From: Anatilimnocola aggregata
Lineage (GTDB): Bacteria > Planctomycetota > Planctomycetia > Pirellulales > Pirellulaceae
Assembly: GCF_007747655.1 (NCBI RefSeq)
Contig: NZ_CP036274.1
Location: forward strand, 4,278,001 to 4,342,000
Direction: 5' to 3'
DNA: 64,000 nt
Shown: piece by piece, positions 43,374 through 52,870 of the stretch
Numbering within the stretch: the first letter of the stretch is position 1
Layout: the number at the start of each line of letters is the position of its first letter
Position numbers and translations under genes: made by a program
Notes under the pieces: generated by a model
Database searches by the model: none
What the model saw: the letters and a program-made list of their open reading frames with translations, nothing else
What the model was told of the DNA's origin: nothing

Positions 43374-45670
43374 AATTGCTCGAGTAAGTAGATCAGGTCG
43401 TTGAGTTGTTCATTCGACAAAATCTTCGTGTTGCCGTGCCTCCCCGCACGATTCCAGTCGCTGAGAACCGCCCGCAAGGTTGGTGCCCGGCCGTCGTGCA
43501 AATAGGGTGGCGAAAGAGAAATGCCGCGTAAGGTTGGTGTATCCAAAAAGTTATCGGCACCGGCGGCCGGTCCCATGGGGCCGTAATAATCGGGAAACAA
43601 ACTTGCTGCCGATTGCTGCCCCAGGTTCGTGAGCGCTGGGGGAGCGTGACAAGTGGCACAGTCAGCAGCGAAGAAGGCCGACACGCCGGTCCGCATTTTT
43701 TCGACATCGAGCTTCTCGCGTTGTCGAGCATGCACATTCAGCGGCAAGCTCTGCAGGTAAGCATCGAGCGCCGCTGCCCGATCCCAAGGAACACGGTCCT
43801 GATAATCGCGATAGCCATCGACGGCCACATCGTGCAGATCGCGCAGTCGCCAATGACTGGCGTCGCGCAAGTAAGGCGAAGTGCCAATAACGCCACGCAC
43901 GGAGAGGACATCGACCGGCTTACCTTGCCCGATATCATGCAGGCAAAAATCGGAATCGGCACCCAGATGGCAACTCTGGCAAGCGATGCCTGCCCGCGTC
44001 CCTTCAAAGAATGTTCGCTCCCCCTGACGCCGTGCGAGTTCAGCAGGATTGGACTTGGCGAGTTCATCTTCGGCAGCAGCGAATGAAATTAAGTGCTGCA
44101 GATTCCCCTCCAGGTCAAACAGGCCGATATTGCCATCGACCGGAGAAGAAACGGACCACAGGCCATTTCCCAAGTCGGCCAGTCCCTGCGGCGCGAAGAG
44201 TGGATAGGAATCCAGCGACAGATACTCCTTCGCGACACCATTTGGAGACAACTCCGAAACTTCATTGCTCCCCGCGAAGGCGGCATACAAGCGGTTGTCG
44301 ATGACCCCGAGCGCTAGCGGCGAGATTCCATGTTCGGTATCGCCGGGCGAGTCCTGCTCCAGTCCGCGGCGGTCGGTGATTTGCGTCGCGACAATCGCCC
44401 ATTGATCCAGATCGAGCGTGTGAACTGTATTTTCTAAAAAGTGATTCGCCAGCGGTTGACCGGAGGTCAAAAACGATGCAGTCGTTGCTAACGCAAGCCT
44501 GGTTGGCTCGGGCGTCTTGCCGAGCGTGGAGATTGGACGGGGAAAGAAAAGAGTCTGGCCTTTTTGGGCCCACGCATTTGCTTTTTCGCCAGATTCACTA
44601 GTTTGTTCGCGGGGTTGTTCGGCCAGTCGAACAATTCCCCGCCCGCGACGATCGGTCACAATGAGTTCATCGCGGGCCGAACCGAATTCCAGCAGATCGG
44701 GCGAGAACTTTAGCGGAACGAATGACAGTTCGGTCAGCGCGGGCAAATCGAACAGGCGTATACCAGGCTGCACGCCGTCCAAGGCGACAGCCAAACGCTG
44801 GCGGTCATCTGAAATCGCCAGCCGGCATTGAAAAGTACCTGCCGGAACTCGCGATAGTACCTTCGCTTGGGCAGTGTCAATTACCCACAGTTCGGGCTCA
44901 AAGCGATGCGCCACGACAATCTTGTGGCCACTATCGAACACAGCGCAGTCGGTTGGTCCATCGCCAACCGCTACCCGGTGATGGGTGCCATCGCGGCGCA
45001 CTATTAATAATTCGTCGGTCTCTTCGCTGACCGTCGCCGCAATGCCGACGGTTGCATCGGAGCGCAGTTGCCGCGGATGGGCCTGCGGCTGAATCAGGCG
45101 AAGCACTCGCTGATGAGGCTTGCCACCAGCGATGATTGTGCAGGTCAGCGAATTGCCCGATAGCTTTGTGAGGGCGACATCGGACCTTGGATCAAAGTCC
45201 AGCAAATGGACGCCGTTGCCGAGATCAATGGCTGGCAATTCGGGTGACTCGGAAGTCCAACGAACCGAGACATTGTTCTCGCCCGGAGCATGAATCAAAT
45301 ATCGCTGCGGCTGATAAGTGACAAGCAGCCCCGGCGCGATCGAGGGGGTCTGCTCCAGCGCCCATCGGTCAGCAATGTTTTCGCGTAACGTTCCCAGTTG
45401 CTTGGCGGGATTCTGGCCACCGAGCATTCGACCGACGAGCACGGCAGGAACAATTGCCAGCAACGCCAGGCGAAACCAGCTGATTCCGCTCGCGGGCCAC
45501 CGCGGCAACCAGGCGACACGAATATTTACCAGCAGCAGTGCGACCAGGTAGCAACCCAGCACGACCATCCAGCTGGGAATCGCAATGAGTGCAACCAAAA
45601 ACAGGGCTACCAGCAGCACGAGTTGCTGTAGCGGAGGGGGTTGAGGTTTTGATTCCAATTTCGCTTCCAT
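43370..45670 (-). CDS. Membrane-anchored beta-propeller/cytochrome c protein (di-haem peroxidase-like C-terminus)
   Basis: A 766-residue protein. Two N-terminal transmembrane helices (LQQLVLLVALFLVALIAIP, WMVVLGCYLVALLLVNI) are followed by a propeller-like region at about 110-520 (VVAHRFEPELWVIDTAQAKV, RLFDLPALTEL) and a C-terminal cytochrome region with two CxxCH sites: CQSCH near residue 561 and CATCH near 671. PTLRGISLSPPYLHDGRAPT is characteristic of MauG/CcpA-type di-haem proteins. It is probably periplasmic and works with the coupled downstream ferric reductase-like protein. Its promoter would lie in the 206-base divergent gap before 45877. Confidence 0.82.
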   Translation of the reverse strand: MEAKLESKPQPPPLQQLVLLVALFLVALIAIPSWMVVLGCYLVALLLVNIRVAWLPRWPASGISWFRLALLAIVPAVLVGRMLGGQNPAKQLGTLRENIADRWALEQTPSIAPGLLVTYQPQRYLIHAPGENNVSVRWTSESPELPAIDLGNGVHLLDFDPRSDVALTKLSGNSLTCTIIAGGKPHQRVLRLIQPQAHPRQLRSDATVGIAATVSEETDELLIVRRDGTHHRVAVGDGPTDCAVFDSGHKIVVAHRFEPELWVIDTAQAKVLSRVPAGTFQCRLAISDDRQRLAVALDGVQPGIRLFDLPALTELSFVPLKFSPDLLEFGSARDELIVTDRRGRGIVRLAEQPREQTSESGEKANAWAQKGQTLFFPRPISTLGKTPEPTRLALATTASFLTSGQPLANHFLENTVHTLDLDQWAIVATQITDRRGLEQDSPGDTEHGISPLALGVIDNRLYAAFAGSNEVSELSPNGVAKEYLSLDSYPLFAPQGLADLGNGLWSVSSPVDGNIGLFDLEGNLQHLISFAAAEDELAKSNPAELARRQGERTFFEGTRAGIACQSCHLGADSDFCLHDIGQGKPVDVLSVRGVIGTSPYLRDASHWRLRDLHDVAVDGYRDYQDRVPWDRAAALDAYLQSLPLNVHARQREKLDVEKMRTGVSAFFAADCATCHAPPALTNLGQQSAASLFPDYYGPMGPAAGADNFLDTPTLRGISLSPPYLHDGRAPTLRAVLSDWNRAGRHGNTKILSNEQLNDLIYLLEQL

Positions 45671-45876
45671 TCCCCAGTGGATACTCGCGCTTCAGGTCTT
45701 GGTGCTGGGACGACTATACCACGTGCTATGTGTTGCCTGCGAAATTATCACAGGCGGCATTTTCGTTAGCTTTGATAACGGACAACTACTGCTGCTAAAG
45801 GTGTATTTATGGCGGTTACCGGCTAGACTGGGCTGATCGAATTCGTAATCGCTGATCGGTTGACGGGGACTCGACG

Positions 45877-48800
45877 ATGCGACGAGGCTGGTTCATTACT
45901 CTGCTGCTGATGTTTTTCTCGGTACATGCCCGCGCGCAAGGGCCGGCAGAAGAAGAGTTGCAATTCTTCGAGCAGAAAATTCGTCCTGTCTTGGTAAAGC
46001 ACTGCTACAGCTGTCATTCGGCCGAAGCGCGCGAAGCGAAAAAGCTGCAAGCCGATCTCTACCTCGATTCGGCAGCGGGAATCCTCGCGGGTGGAGAAAG
46101 TGGCCCAGCGATTGTGAAGGGGAAGTCGGCCGAGAGCCTGCTGCTGAAGGCACTCAAGTTCGATGGCTTCGAAATGCCACCGACTGGCAAGCTGTCGAAT
46201 GAGATTATCGCTGACTTCGCCAAGTGGATCGACAGCGGCGCTGCTGACCCGCGGCAGGATGGTAAGGTCGTCAAAGCCAAACGAGAAATCAACCTCGAAG
46301 AAGGTCGCCAGTGGTGGTCGTTTCAACCGCTCAGAGCCGTGAATCCGCCGCCGGTGCCGACGGGCGCTCGCATCCAAACGCCCATCGACCAGTTCATCCA
46401 GGCAGCGCTCGCTGAGCACAAGCTGACGGTGAATGGTCCCGCTAGCAAAGATAAGTTGATTCGCCGCGCTTATTTCGATTTGATCGGTTTGCCTCCCACG
46501 CCGGAACAAATAGCAACCTTTGTGGCCGATGATTCGCCCCAGGCATTCGAAAAAGTCATCGACGAACTACTTGCCAGTCCTCACTATGGCGAAAAGTGGG
46601 CGCGGCACTGGCTCGACGTAGCCCGCTATGCCGAGAGTGGCGGCTACGAGTTCGATGGCTTTCGTGGCGGAGCTTATCACTATCGCGACTGGGTCATCCG
46701 TTCTCTCAACGACGACCTTCCTTACAACGAATTTGTGCGTCAGCAGTTGGCCGGAGATAAGCTGCAGCCCGATGATTATGCCAGTGCCGCAGCCAGCGGC
46801 TTTCTCGTGGCTGGGCCTTATCCGGGGCAGATCACAGCCAAGACAGTCGAACGAATTCGCTACGACCAACTCGACGATATGCTCATGACCGTGGGTGGCT
46901 CGATGCTTGGCCTCACGCTGGGCTGCGTTCGTTGTCATGATCACAAGTACGATCCCATTCCCCAGCAAGATTACTATGCACTGGCAGCTGCCTTAGCCAA
47001 GACGGGACACGGCTCGCGGACGCTTGATCCCGACCCGAGTGCCACACAGCGGGCGATGGAGGCACACAGTGCCGCCCACGAGCCGCTAGTAAAGAGCCTG
47101 CAGCGGTTCGCGGCTGAGCAACTGCCGAAACACTTTGAAACCTGGCGAGCGGCCGAGCTCGGCAAGCAGCCTGAAGCACCGCGCTGGCAAATTATGGAAG
47201 CCGTCGACTGGGACGCTGAGCGTTCATGGCTTAAGGAGTTGCCTGGCGGCATCCTCGCTCACGATGGATTGCTCGTGGCCGGTGTGAACGTGCCAAAACG
47301 CGGTCAGGGTCGCAAAGTGGCAGCTGCCGAAACTTACAGCCTGAAGTTTCATACGCACCAAAAGAACGTGATGTCGTTCCGACTCGATGCGTTCACTGAC
47401 AAGTCACTTCCGCAGCGCGGCCCCGGAGTGAACAACGACGGCAGCTTTCAACTGGCAGAGTTGAAAGTCACCGCGCGCCCTTTGGATTCCAAACTGAAGG
47501 ATCCACCACAAGTTCTGAAGTTGAAGCCAGTCTTCGCGGCCTTTGAAGACAAAGATCAGCCCCTGGCTCAGGCTGTCGATGGCATGCCGGCCACCGCTTG
47601 GGTGGTGAAGACAAATGCCAAGAAGGACAATGCAGCGGTATTTGAACTGGAAGCTCCGCTGGCCGGCTTTGCCGGTGGAACCGAATTGGTTGTGGAACTG
47701 AAGTTCCGCGATTTGGGCATCGGCCGCCTGCGATTCTCGCTCAGCACCGAAGCCAATCCGGCCACGTGGGCCGGAGATTTTGTCCCACAACATGTGGGCG
47801 AAATTCGAGCTATTCTGGCAACCAACGGAAACAAGCTTCCGGCCGCACAGTACGAGGGAATGACGCGGTGGCTGGCTCCCTTTCATGCCGAGACCGCCAA
47901 GGCCTTCCGCACCGTGCGCGACCATGCCGCCGCCGAGCCTCGCCCGAAGTTAAGCGAGGTCTACACCACTGTTCCTGGCGGACAGGACGTGTTTCTGCTG
48001 CGGCGCGGCGAAGTCGAGAATAAACTCGGCAAAGCAGAGCCCGGCTTCATTCAAGTCTTACGGCGCGAAACGTCATCTCCGGTTTCGACATCAACGACAG
48101 TTGCCGGACCATCAATAGCTAGCACCGTTGAGCCACGCATCGCGCTGGCCGATTGGATGACAAACGTTGAGCAAGGTGCTGGACCGCTGCTGGCACGCGT
48201 GCAGGTCAATCGTTTGTGGCAACATCATTTTGGCCAGGGACTTGTCGGGACGCCGAACGATTTTGGCGCACAAGGCGAACGACCGACCCATCCTGAATTG
48301 CTGGAATGGCTGGCGAGCGAGTTTGTGAATCACGACTGGAAACTCAAGCCATTACATAAGTTGATCATGCTGAGCGCTACTTATCAGCAGGCGAATGATG
48401 TCAGTGCTGCGAATCTGAAAATTGATCCTGCGAATCGGTACTGGTGGCACTATCAGCCCCGCCGTCTGGATGCGGAGTTGATTCGAGATTCGCTCCTCGC
48501 CATTGGCGGCAATCTCGATAAGCAAATGTACGGCCCCAGCATCCTCGATGGCGTTCCGCGCCGCAGTATTTACCTGCGCGTGAAACGGAGTGAATTGATT
48601 CCGCTGATGACGATGTTCGATGCCCCGGAGCCGACGCAAAGCATTGGGGAACGAATTAGTACCACTGTGCCCACGCAATCGCTGGCGATGATGAACTCCC
48701 CGTTTGTCCGCCAACAGGCCGAGAAACTGGCGCAGCGGATCAAGCCGAATGCGGACACGTCGGTTGCTGCGGCGATTGACCAGGCCTATCAAATCACCTT

Positions 48801-48957
48801 CGCTCGGCTGCCGACCGAACCTGAAAGGGCTCGCCTGGTGGCGTTTGTGGAACAGCAAAAGGCCATGCTGGGAACGGATGCTGCGGCGACGGATAAGGCG
48901 CTGGTGGAGGTTTGCCAGTTGCTGTTGTGTTTGAATGAGTTTGTGTATGTCGACTAA
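45877..48957 (+). CDS. Exported planctomycete cytochrome C-DUF1549-DUF1553 protein
   Basis: A 1026-residue protein with a signal peptide (GWFITLLLMFFSVHARAQG). The N-terminal PSCyt1 domain has the haem motif CYSCH near residues 42-46 and GFEMPPTGKLS. DUF1549 spans about 160-370 (IDQFIQAALAEHKL, KLIRRAYFDLIGLPPTPEQI, HWLDVARYAES) with a second CxxCH (CVRCHDHKYDP near 349). A middle carbohydrate-binding-like region precedes DUF1553 at about 770-1010 (RVQVNRLWQHHFGQGLVGTP, FDAPEPTQSIGERISTTVPT). These proteins are abundant in planctomycetes and are usually followed by DUF1501 genes, as here. Biochemical function is not established. Confidence 0.92.
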   Translation: MRRGWFITLLLMFFSVHARAQGPAEEELQFFEQKIRPVLVKHCYSCHSAEAREAKKLQADLYLDSAAGILAGGESGPAIVKGKSAESLLLKALKFDGFEMPPTGKLSNEIIADFAKWIDSGAADPRQDGKVVKAKREINLEEGRQWWSFQPLRAVNPPPVPTGARIQTPIDQFIQAALAEHKLTVNGPASKDKLIRRAYFDLIGLPPTPEQIATFVADDSPQAFEKVIDELLASPHYGEKWARHWLDVARYAESGGYEFDGFRGGAYHYRDWVIRSLNDDLPYNEFVRQQLAGDKLQPDDYASAAASGFLVAGPYPGQITAKTVERIRYDQLDDMLMTVGGSMLGLTLGCVRCHDHKYDPIPQQDYYALAAALAKTGHGSRTLDPDPSATQRAMEAHSAAHEPLVKSLQRFAAEQLPKHFETWRAAELGKQPEAPRWQIMEAVDWDAERSWLKELPGGILAHDGLLVAGVNVPKRGQGRKVAAAETYSLKFHTHQKNVMSFRLDAFTDKSLPQRGPGVNNDGSFQLAELKVTARPLDSKLKDPPQVLKLKPVFAAFEDKDQPLAQAVDGMPATAWVVKTNAKKDNAAVFELEAPLAGFAGGTELVVELKFRDLGIGRLRFSLSTEANPATWAGDFVPQHVGEIRAILATNGNKLPAAQYEGMTRWLAPFHAETAKAFRTVRDHAAAEPRPKLSEVYTTVPGGQDVFLLRRGEVENKLGKAEPGFIQVLRRETSSPVSTSTTVAGPSIASTVEPRIALADWMTNVEQGAGPLLARVQVNRLWQHHFGQGLVGTPNDFGAQGERPTHPELLEWLASEFVNHDWKLKPLHKLIMLSATYQQANDVSAANLKIDPANRYWWHYQPRRLDAELIRDSLLAIGGNLDKQMYGPSILDGVPRRSIYLRVKRSELIPLMTMFDAPEPTQSIGERISTTVPTQSLAMMNSPFVRQQAEKLAQRIKPNADTSVAAAIDQAYQITFARLPTEPERARLVAFVEQQKAMLGTDAAATDKALVEVCQLLLCLNEFVYVD

Positions 48958-49050
48958 TACGAGCAGTGGCACCGGCGCCTGCTCACTCCGGCCATTGAAT
49001 TTGTCCGCATCGATTGATTGATACGGAATTGCTAGGTTCTTTTGCAGTCC

Positions 49051-49100
49051 TAACCCCTCACCCCAACCCTCTCCCCGGAGTACCGAGGAGAGGGAGTAGG
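49051..49100. repeat. REP-like palindromic intergenic element
   Basis: TAACCCCTCACCCCAACCC is followed by a hairpin at 49067-49094: CCCTCTCC-C-CGG pairs with CCG-A-GGAGAGGG around an AGTA loop. Sequences of this CCCTCACCCCAACCCTCTCC type recur between genes in many bacterial genomes and are often mistranslated as PHPNPLP-like N-termini. I see only one copy in this window. It lies just before the DUF1501 start. Confidence 0.7.
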
Positions 49101-49109
49101 TCGAATGTG

Positions 49110-50549
49110 ATGTTCAACGACAACTTACATCTCCCAAAACGTCGCGAATTCCTCAAATCCGCCGGCCTCGGTTTCGGCTCACTCGCGCTCGCGAGTATGT
49201 TGCAAAAAGATTCGCAAGCGGACGTGATACCCGCCGGGCCGCTCGCACCGAAGCAGCCGCACCTCCCCCCCAAGGTGAAGTCGATTATCTGGCTGTTTAT
49301 GACGGGAGCCCCATCGCAAGTCGATACTTGGGACTACAAGCCTGAATTGCAAAAACGCGATGGCCAAGAACTGGCTGGTTCTGATCCCAAGACGGGCTTT
49401 TTCACCACCAGCGGAAAGTGCCTCAAGTCGCCATTCGAGTGGAAGCAGCACGGTGAGTCGGGCTCGTGGGTACCGGAGATTTTTCCGCACCTGTCGCAAC
49501 ATGTTGACAAGATGTGCTTCCTCCATTCGATGTACTTGCGCCAGAACAACCATGCTCCGGCCTCAATCGAACTGATGTGCGGCACGAACCGCCCCGGACT
49601 GCCTGCACTCGGTGCCTGGCTGACGTATGGCCTTGGGTCGCTGAATCAGGATCTGCCATCGTACGTGGTGATGCACGACACGCGCCCCCGCGGCGACGAT
49701 CAGATCTGGTCGGCAGGCTTCTTGCCCAAAACGTACCAAGCGCTGGCGCTCGATGCCCGCCGCAAAGAGGCCATCGATAACCTGCTGCGCGATAATAAAC
49801 ACACCGACGCTCAGCAGCGGTCGCAGCTCGACCTAATGCGACAGTTGAATCAAGAACATGCGGCAACGCGGCCCACGCAAACGGATCTCGCCGCGCGAAT
49901 CAATTCGTATGAGCTGGCCTATCGCATGCAAATGGCAGCGCCAGAGGCGATGGATCTGACGAAAGAAACTGCCGCCACGCACCAACAATATGGTCTCGAT
50001 AAACCCGAGTGTGCCACCTTTGCGCGGCAGTGCCTCTTGGCGCGTCGCTTGGTCGAACGGGGCGTGCGTTTCGTCCAGATTTTCGCGGGTAAGGGTGTCG
50101 GTGGCGACGGGAGTGTGAACGATGTGCCGTGGGACTGCCACACCGATGTGCAGACGAATCATCGCTCTTGCGGACTGCATACCGATCAGCCCGCAGCTGC
50201 GTTGCTGGCTGACCTGTCGGCTCGCGGACTGCTCGAATCGACGCTCGTAATATGGGGCGGTGAATTTGGCCGTACCAGCGATTCACAGGGCGCGAAAGGT
50301 CGAGACCATAATCCGAACGGCTTCACCATTTGGATGGCAGGTGCCGGCGTGAAAGCCGGTTTGCATTACGGCGCCACCGACGAGTTCGGCTATAAGGCGG
50401 TCGAAAATAAGGTGCACGTCAACGACCTACACGCCACTTTGCTGCATCTGCTCGGACTGGAACACACCAAATTGACCTATCGCTTTAATGGGCGCGACTT
50501 CCGGCTCACCGATGTCGCCGGCGAAGTGCTGAAGGAAATCATTATCTGA
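49110..50549 (+). CDS. Exported DUF1501 protein
   Basis: A 479-residue protein. The ATG at 49110 follows the palindromic repeat; the frame is open back to 49014, but that extension translates the repeat. The N-terminus KRREFLKSAGLGFGSLALAS is a Tat-like signal with a modest twin-basic motif. IIWLFMTGAPSQVDTWDYKP, NGFTIWMAGAGVKAG and LVIWGGEFGRTSDSQG are DUF1501 signatures; the family belongs to the alkaline phosphatase/sulfatase fold. Partner of the preceding DUF1549/1553 protein. Its TGA overlaps the ATG of the peptidase gene by one base. Confidence 0.92.
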   Translation: MFNDNLHLPKRREFLKSAGLGFGSLALASMLQKDSQADVIPAGPLAPKQPHLPPKVKSIIWLFMTGAPSQVDTWDYKPELQKRDGQELAGSDPKTGFFTTSGKCLKSPFEWKQHGESGSWVPEIFPHLSQHVDKMCFLHSMYLRQNNHAPASIELMCGTNRPGLPALGAWLTYGLGSLNQDLPSYVVMHDTRPRGDDQIWSAGFLPKTYQALALDARRKEAIDNLLRDNKHTDAQQRSQLDLMRQLNQEHAATRPTQTDLAARINSYELAYRMQMAAPEAMDLTKETAATHQQYGLDKPECATFARQCLLARRLVERGVRFVQIFAGKGVGGDGSVNDVPWDCHTDVQTNHRSCGLHTDQPAAALLADLSARGLLESTLVIWGGEFGRTSDSQGAKGRDHNPNGFTIWMAGAGVKAGLHYGATDEFGYKAVENKVHVNDLHATLLHLLGLEHTKLTYRFNGRDFRLTDVAGEVLKEIII

Positions 50550-52753
50550 TGTCTGCGCTGCCTTTGTTGATGCGTCTTGTGCTCGTCGTGGCTTGTTTCC
50601 ATTCGCTGACATACTCATTCGCCATGGCTGAACCGCCCCCCGTTGCTCCTGTGAAGACTGTCGTTGATACCTATCACGGGACGACGATTACCGATCACTA
50701 TCGGTACTTCGAGGACTTCAAAAACTCTGCGGTGCAAGCCTGGGTAAAGCAACAGGCCGAGTATACCGAGCGTTCGCTCGAGGCGCTACCAGGCCGAGCA
50801 GCACTGCTCGCGCGCATTCAAGAGCTGGATGCCGGGATTCCATATACCTTGTCGGGTTTGACCCGCGTGCCCAGCGGCGAACTGTTTTACTTTAAGCAAC
50901 TTGCCGGAGAGAACGTCGCCAAGCTCTACGTCCGCGAATCACAGCGTGGCACTGAGCGGTTGCTTATCGATCCCGAGAAGTTTCCTCCGCCCGCAGGAGG
51001 CGGCCACGTTACGCTCGGGTTCTATCGCGTTTCGCCAGACGCTAGCCAGTTGCTCTACGGGTTTGCTGCCTCGGGATCGGAGCAGACGACGCTGAAAATC
51101 TTCGACCGGCGAACCGGCCAGGATCTGCCCGAGAGCATCGATCGCATTGAGGCCGAGTATGCACTTCCCTACTGGTTGCCGGATGGTAAGAGCTTCGTTT
51201 ACAGTCGGCGGCGACAGATCGGCACCGACGCTCCCGCCGCCGATGGCTATAAGTTCACACAGGCATTTCAGCACAAGTTGGAGAGCAATCCCAATCAAGA
51301 CAGCCTGGTATTTGCCAATGGTGCTCCCGGTTCACCGCCGATGGCTGAAATGGATTTTCCGGCCGTTATCGCGCCCCTTGGCTCCGCCTGGGCCATCGGA
51401 CAAATCAAGCACGGGGACGAAACGGATATCACCCTTTACGTAACCCGACAGGAGTCATTGGGCTCGCCCGCGCCGCGCTGGACAAAAGTCTGTGACCGAA
51501 CCGATCTCGTTACGGAGTTTGCCGTGCATGGTGACGACATCTATCTCCTCACCGCGCACGACGCTCCGCGCTTCAAGGTCGTAAGGACCTCGCTCACCCA
51601 TCCCGATTTTGCAACTGCAGAAGAGGTTGTGCCGCCGAGTGAGCAAGTCGTCGATTCTTTGGCGGTCGCCAAAGACGCGCTTTATGTCGGCGTGCTCGTG
51701 GGTGTTCCTAACAAAATTCTGCGAGTCCCCTACGCATCGCCGGCCAATGCCGAATTGATTGAACTTCCCCAGGATGAACCAGCGGCCCACATCACGGCTG
51801 CGCGTGCTGATCTGCCCGGTATATTTCTCAGCACGCGTTCTTGGACCCGCGCTGGCAAACTGTATGAATATGAGCCAGCAACCGGCAAGCTGACCGATAC
51901 CGCGCTCCTCCCCACCGGCAAGTTCGACGCGCCGGATTGGCTCACTTCGACCGAGGTCATGGTCACCAGTCATGACGCCGTGAAGGTTCCGCTTTCCATC
52001 ATTCACCGCCGCGATATCAAATTGAACGGCTTAAATCCGACGCTCCTCTCCGGCTATGGCGCGTATGGCTTCACGGCGTCCATGCGTTTCAAACCGACCG
52101 ACCTGGCTTGGTTGGAACGGGGTGGCGTATTAGCGGTGGCGCATGTCCGCGGCGGGGGTGCCTTTGGCAAAGAATGGCACCACGCGGGGCGCAAACTAAC
52201 CAAGCCCAACACCTGGAAGGACTTTATTGCCTGCGCCGAGTACCTCGTCCGAACCGGATACACTTCGTCTGCCAAACTGGCTGGCGAAGGCGGTAGCGCC
52301 GGAGGCATTTTGATTGGGCGCTCGATCACCGAACGGCCCGATCTGTTCGCGGCGGCCCATATTTCGGTCGGTTGCACCGACATGCTACGCTTCGAAACGA
52401 CCATGAATGGCCCTCCTAATGTGCCTGAATTCGGCACCACGACTAAAGCCGACGAGTTTCAAGGTCTGCTCGCAATGAGCACGCTGCATCACATTGGCGA
52501 CGGGGTAAAGTACCCGGCCGTGCTGCTGACGCACGGCGCCAACGATCCGCGCGTCGAACCCTGGATTTCGGCCAAGACCACAGCCCGCCTGCAGGCAGCC
52601 TCGGCCAGTGGCAAACCGGTTCTCTTTCGCGTGGACTATCATGCCGGGCACGGCATTGGCTCCACGCGCACTCAGCAGCAAGCTGAGGATGCCGACATCT
52701 CGTCCTTCTTGCTTTGGCAATTCGGCGACCCGGCCTTTCAACCCAGGCGTTAG
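50549..52753 (+). CDS. Exported prolyl oligopeptidase (S9A)
   Basis: A 734-residue serine peptidase with a signal peptide (LVLVVACFHSLTYSFAMAEP). The N-terminal propeller contains the family markers VDTYHGTTITDHYRYFED and AWVKQQAEYTE. The C-terminal hydrolase has GEGGSAGGILIGR with Ser near 582, THGANDPRVEPW with Asp near 665 and YHAGHGIG with His near 700. It cleaves short peptides after proline; export suggests periplasmic peptide use. It overlaps the DUF1501 stop by one base, so it belongs to that operon, an uncommon companion for DUF1501. Confidence 0.94.
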   Translation: MSALPLLMRLVLVVACFHSLTYSFAMAEPPPVAPVKTVVDTYHGTTITDHYRYFEDFKNSAVQAWVKQQAEYTERSLEALPGRAALLARIQELDAGIPYTLSGLTRVPSGELFYFKQLAGENVAKLYVRESQRGTERLLIDPEKFPPPAGGGHVTLGFYRVSPDASQLLYGFAASGSEQTTLKIFDRRTGQDLPESIDRIEAEYALPYWLPDGKSFVYSRRRQIGTDAPAADGYKFTQAFQHKLESNPNQDSLVFANGAPGSPPMAEMDFPAVIAPLGSAWAIGQIKHGDETDITLYVTRQESLGSPAPRWTKVCDRTDLVTEFAVHGDDIYLLTAHDAPRFKVVRTSLTHPDFATAEEVVPPSEQVVDSLAVAKDALYVGVLVGVPNKILRVPYASPANAELIELPQDEPAAHITAARADLPGIFLSTRSWTRAGKLYEYEPATGKLTDTALLPTGKFDAPDWLTSTEVMVTSHDAVKVPLSIIHRRDIKLNGLNPTLLSGYGAYGFTASMRFKPTDLAWLERGGVLAVAHVRGGGAFGKEWHHAGRKLTKPNTWKDFIACAEYLVRTGYTSSAKLAGEGGSAGGILIGRSITERPDLFAAAHISVGCTDMLRFETTMNGPPNVPEFGTTTKADEFQGLLAMSTLHHIGDGVKYPAVLLTHGANDPRVEPWISAKTTARLQAASASGKPVLFRVDYHAGHGIGSTRTQQQAEDADISSFLLWQFGDPAFQPRR

Positions 52754-52870
52754 TCCCACCGGAACCTCCCAGGATCAGCTTGTATCGAACTACGCATCCA
52801 TGTAATCTGATGTGAACCTCACCACACTCCCTCCTGCCACCAACCACCCAGGTTGAGCGAAAGCCAGCTG

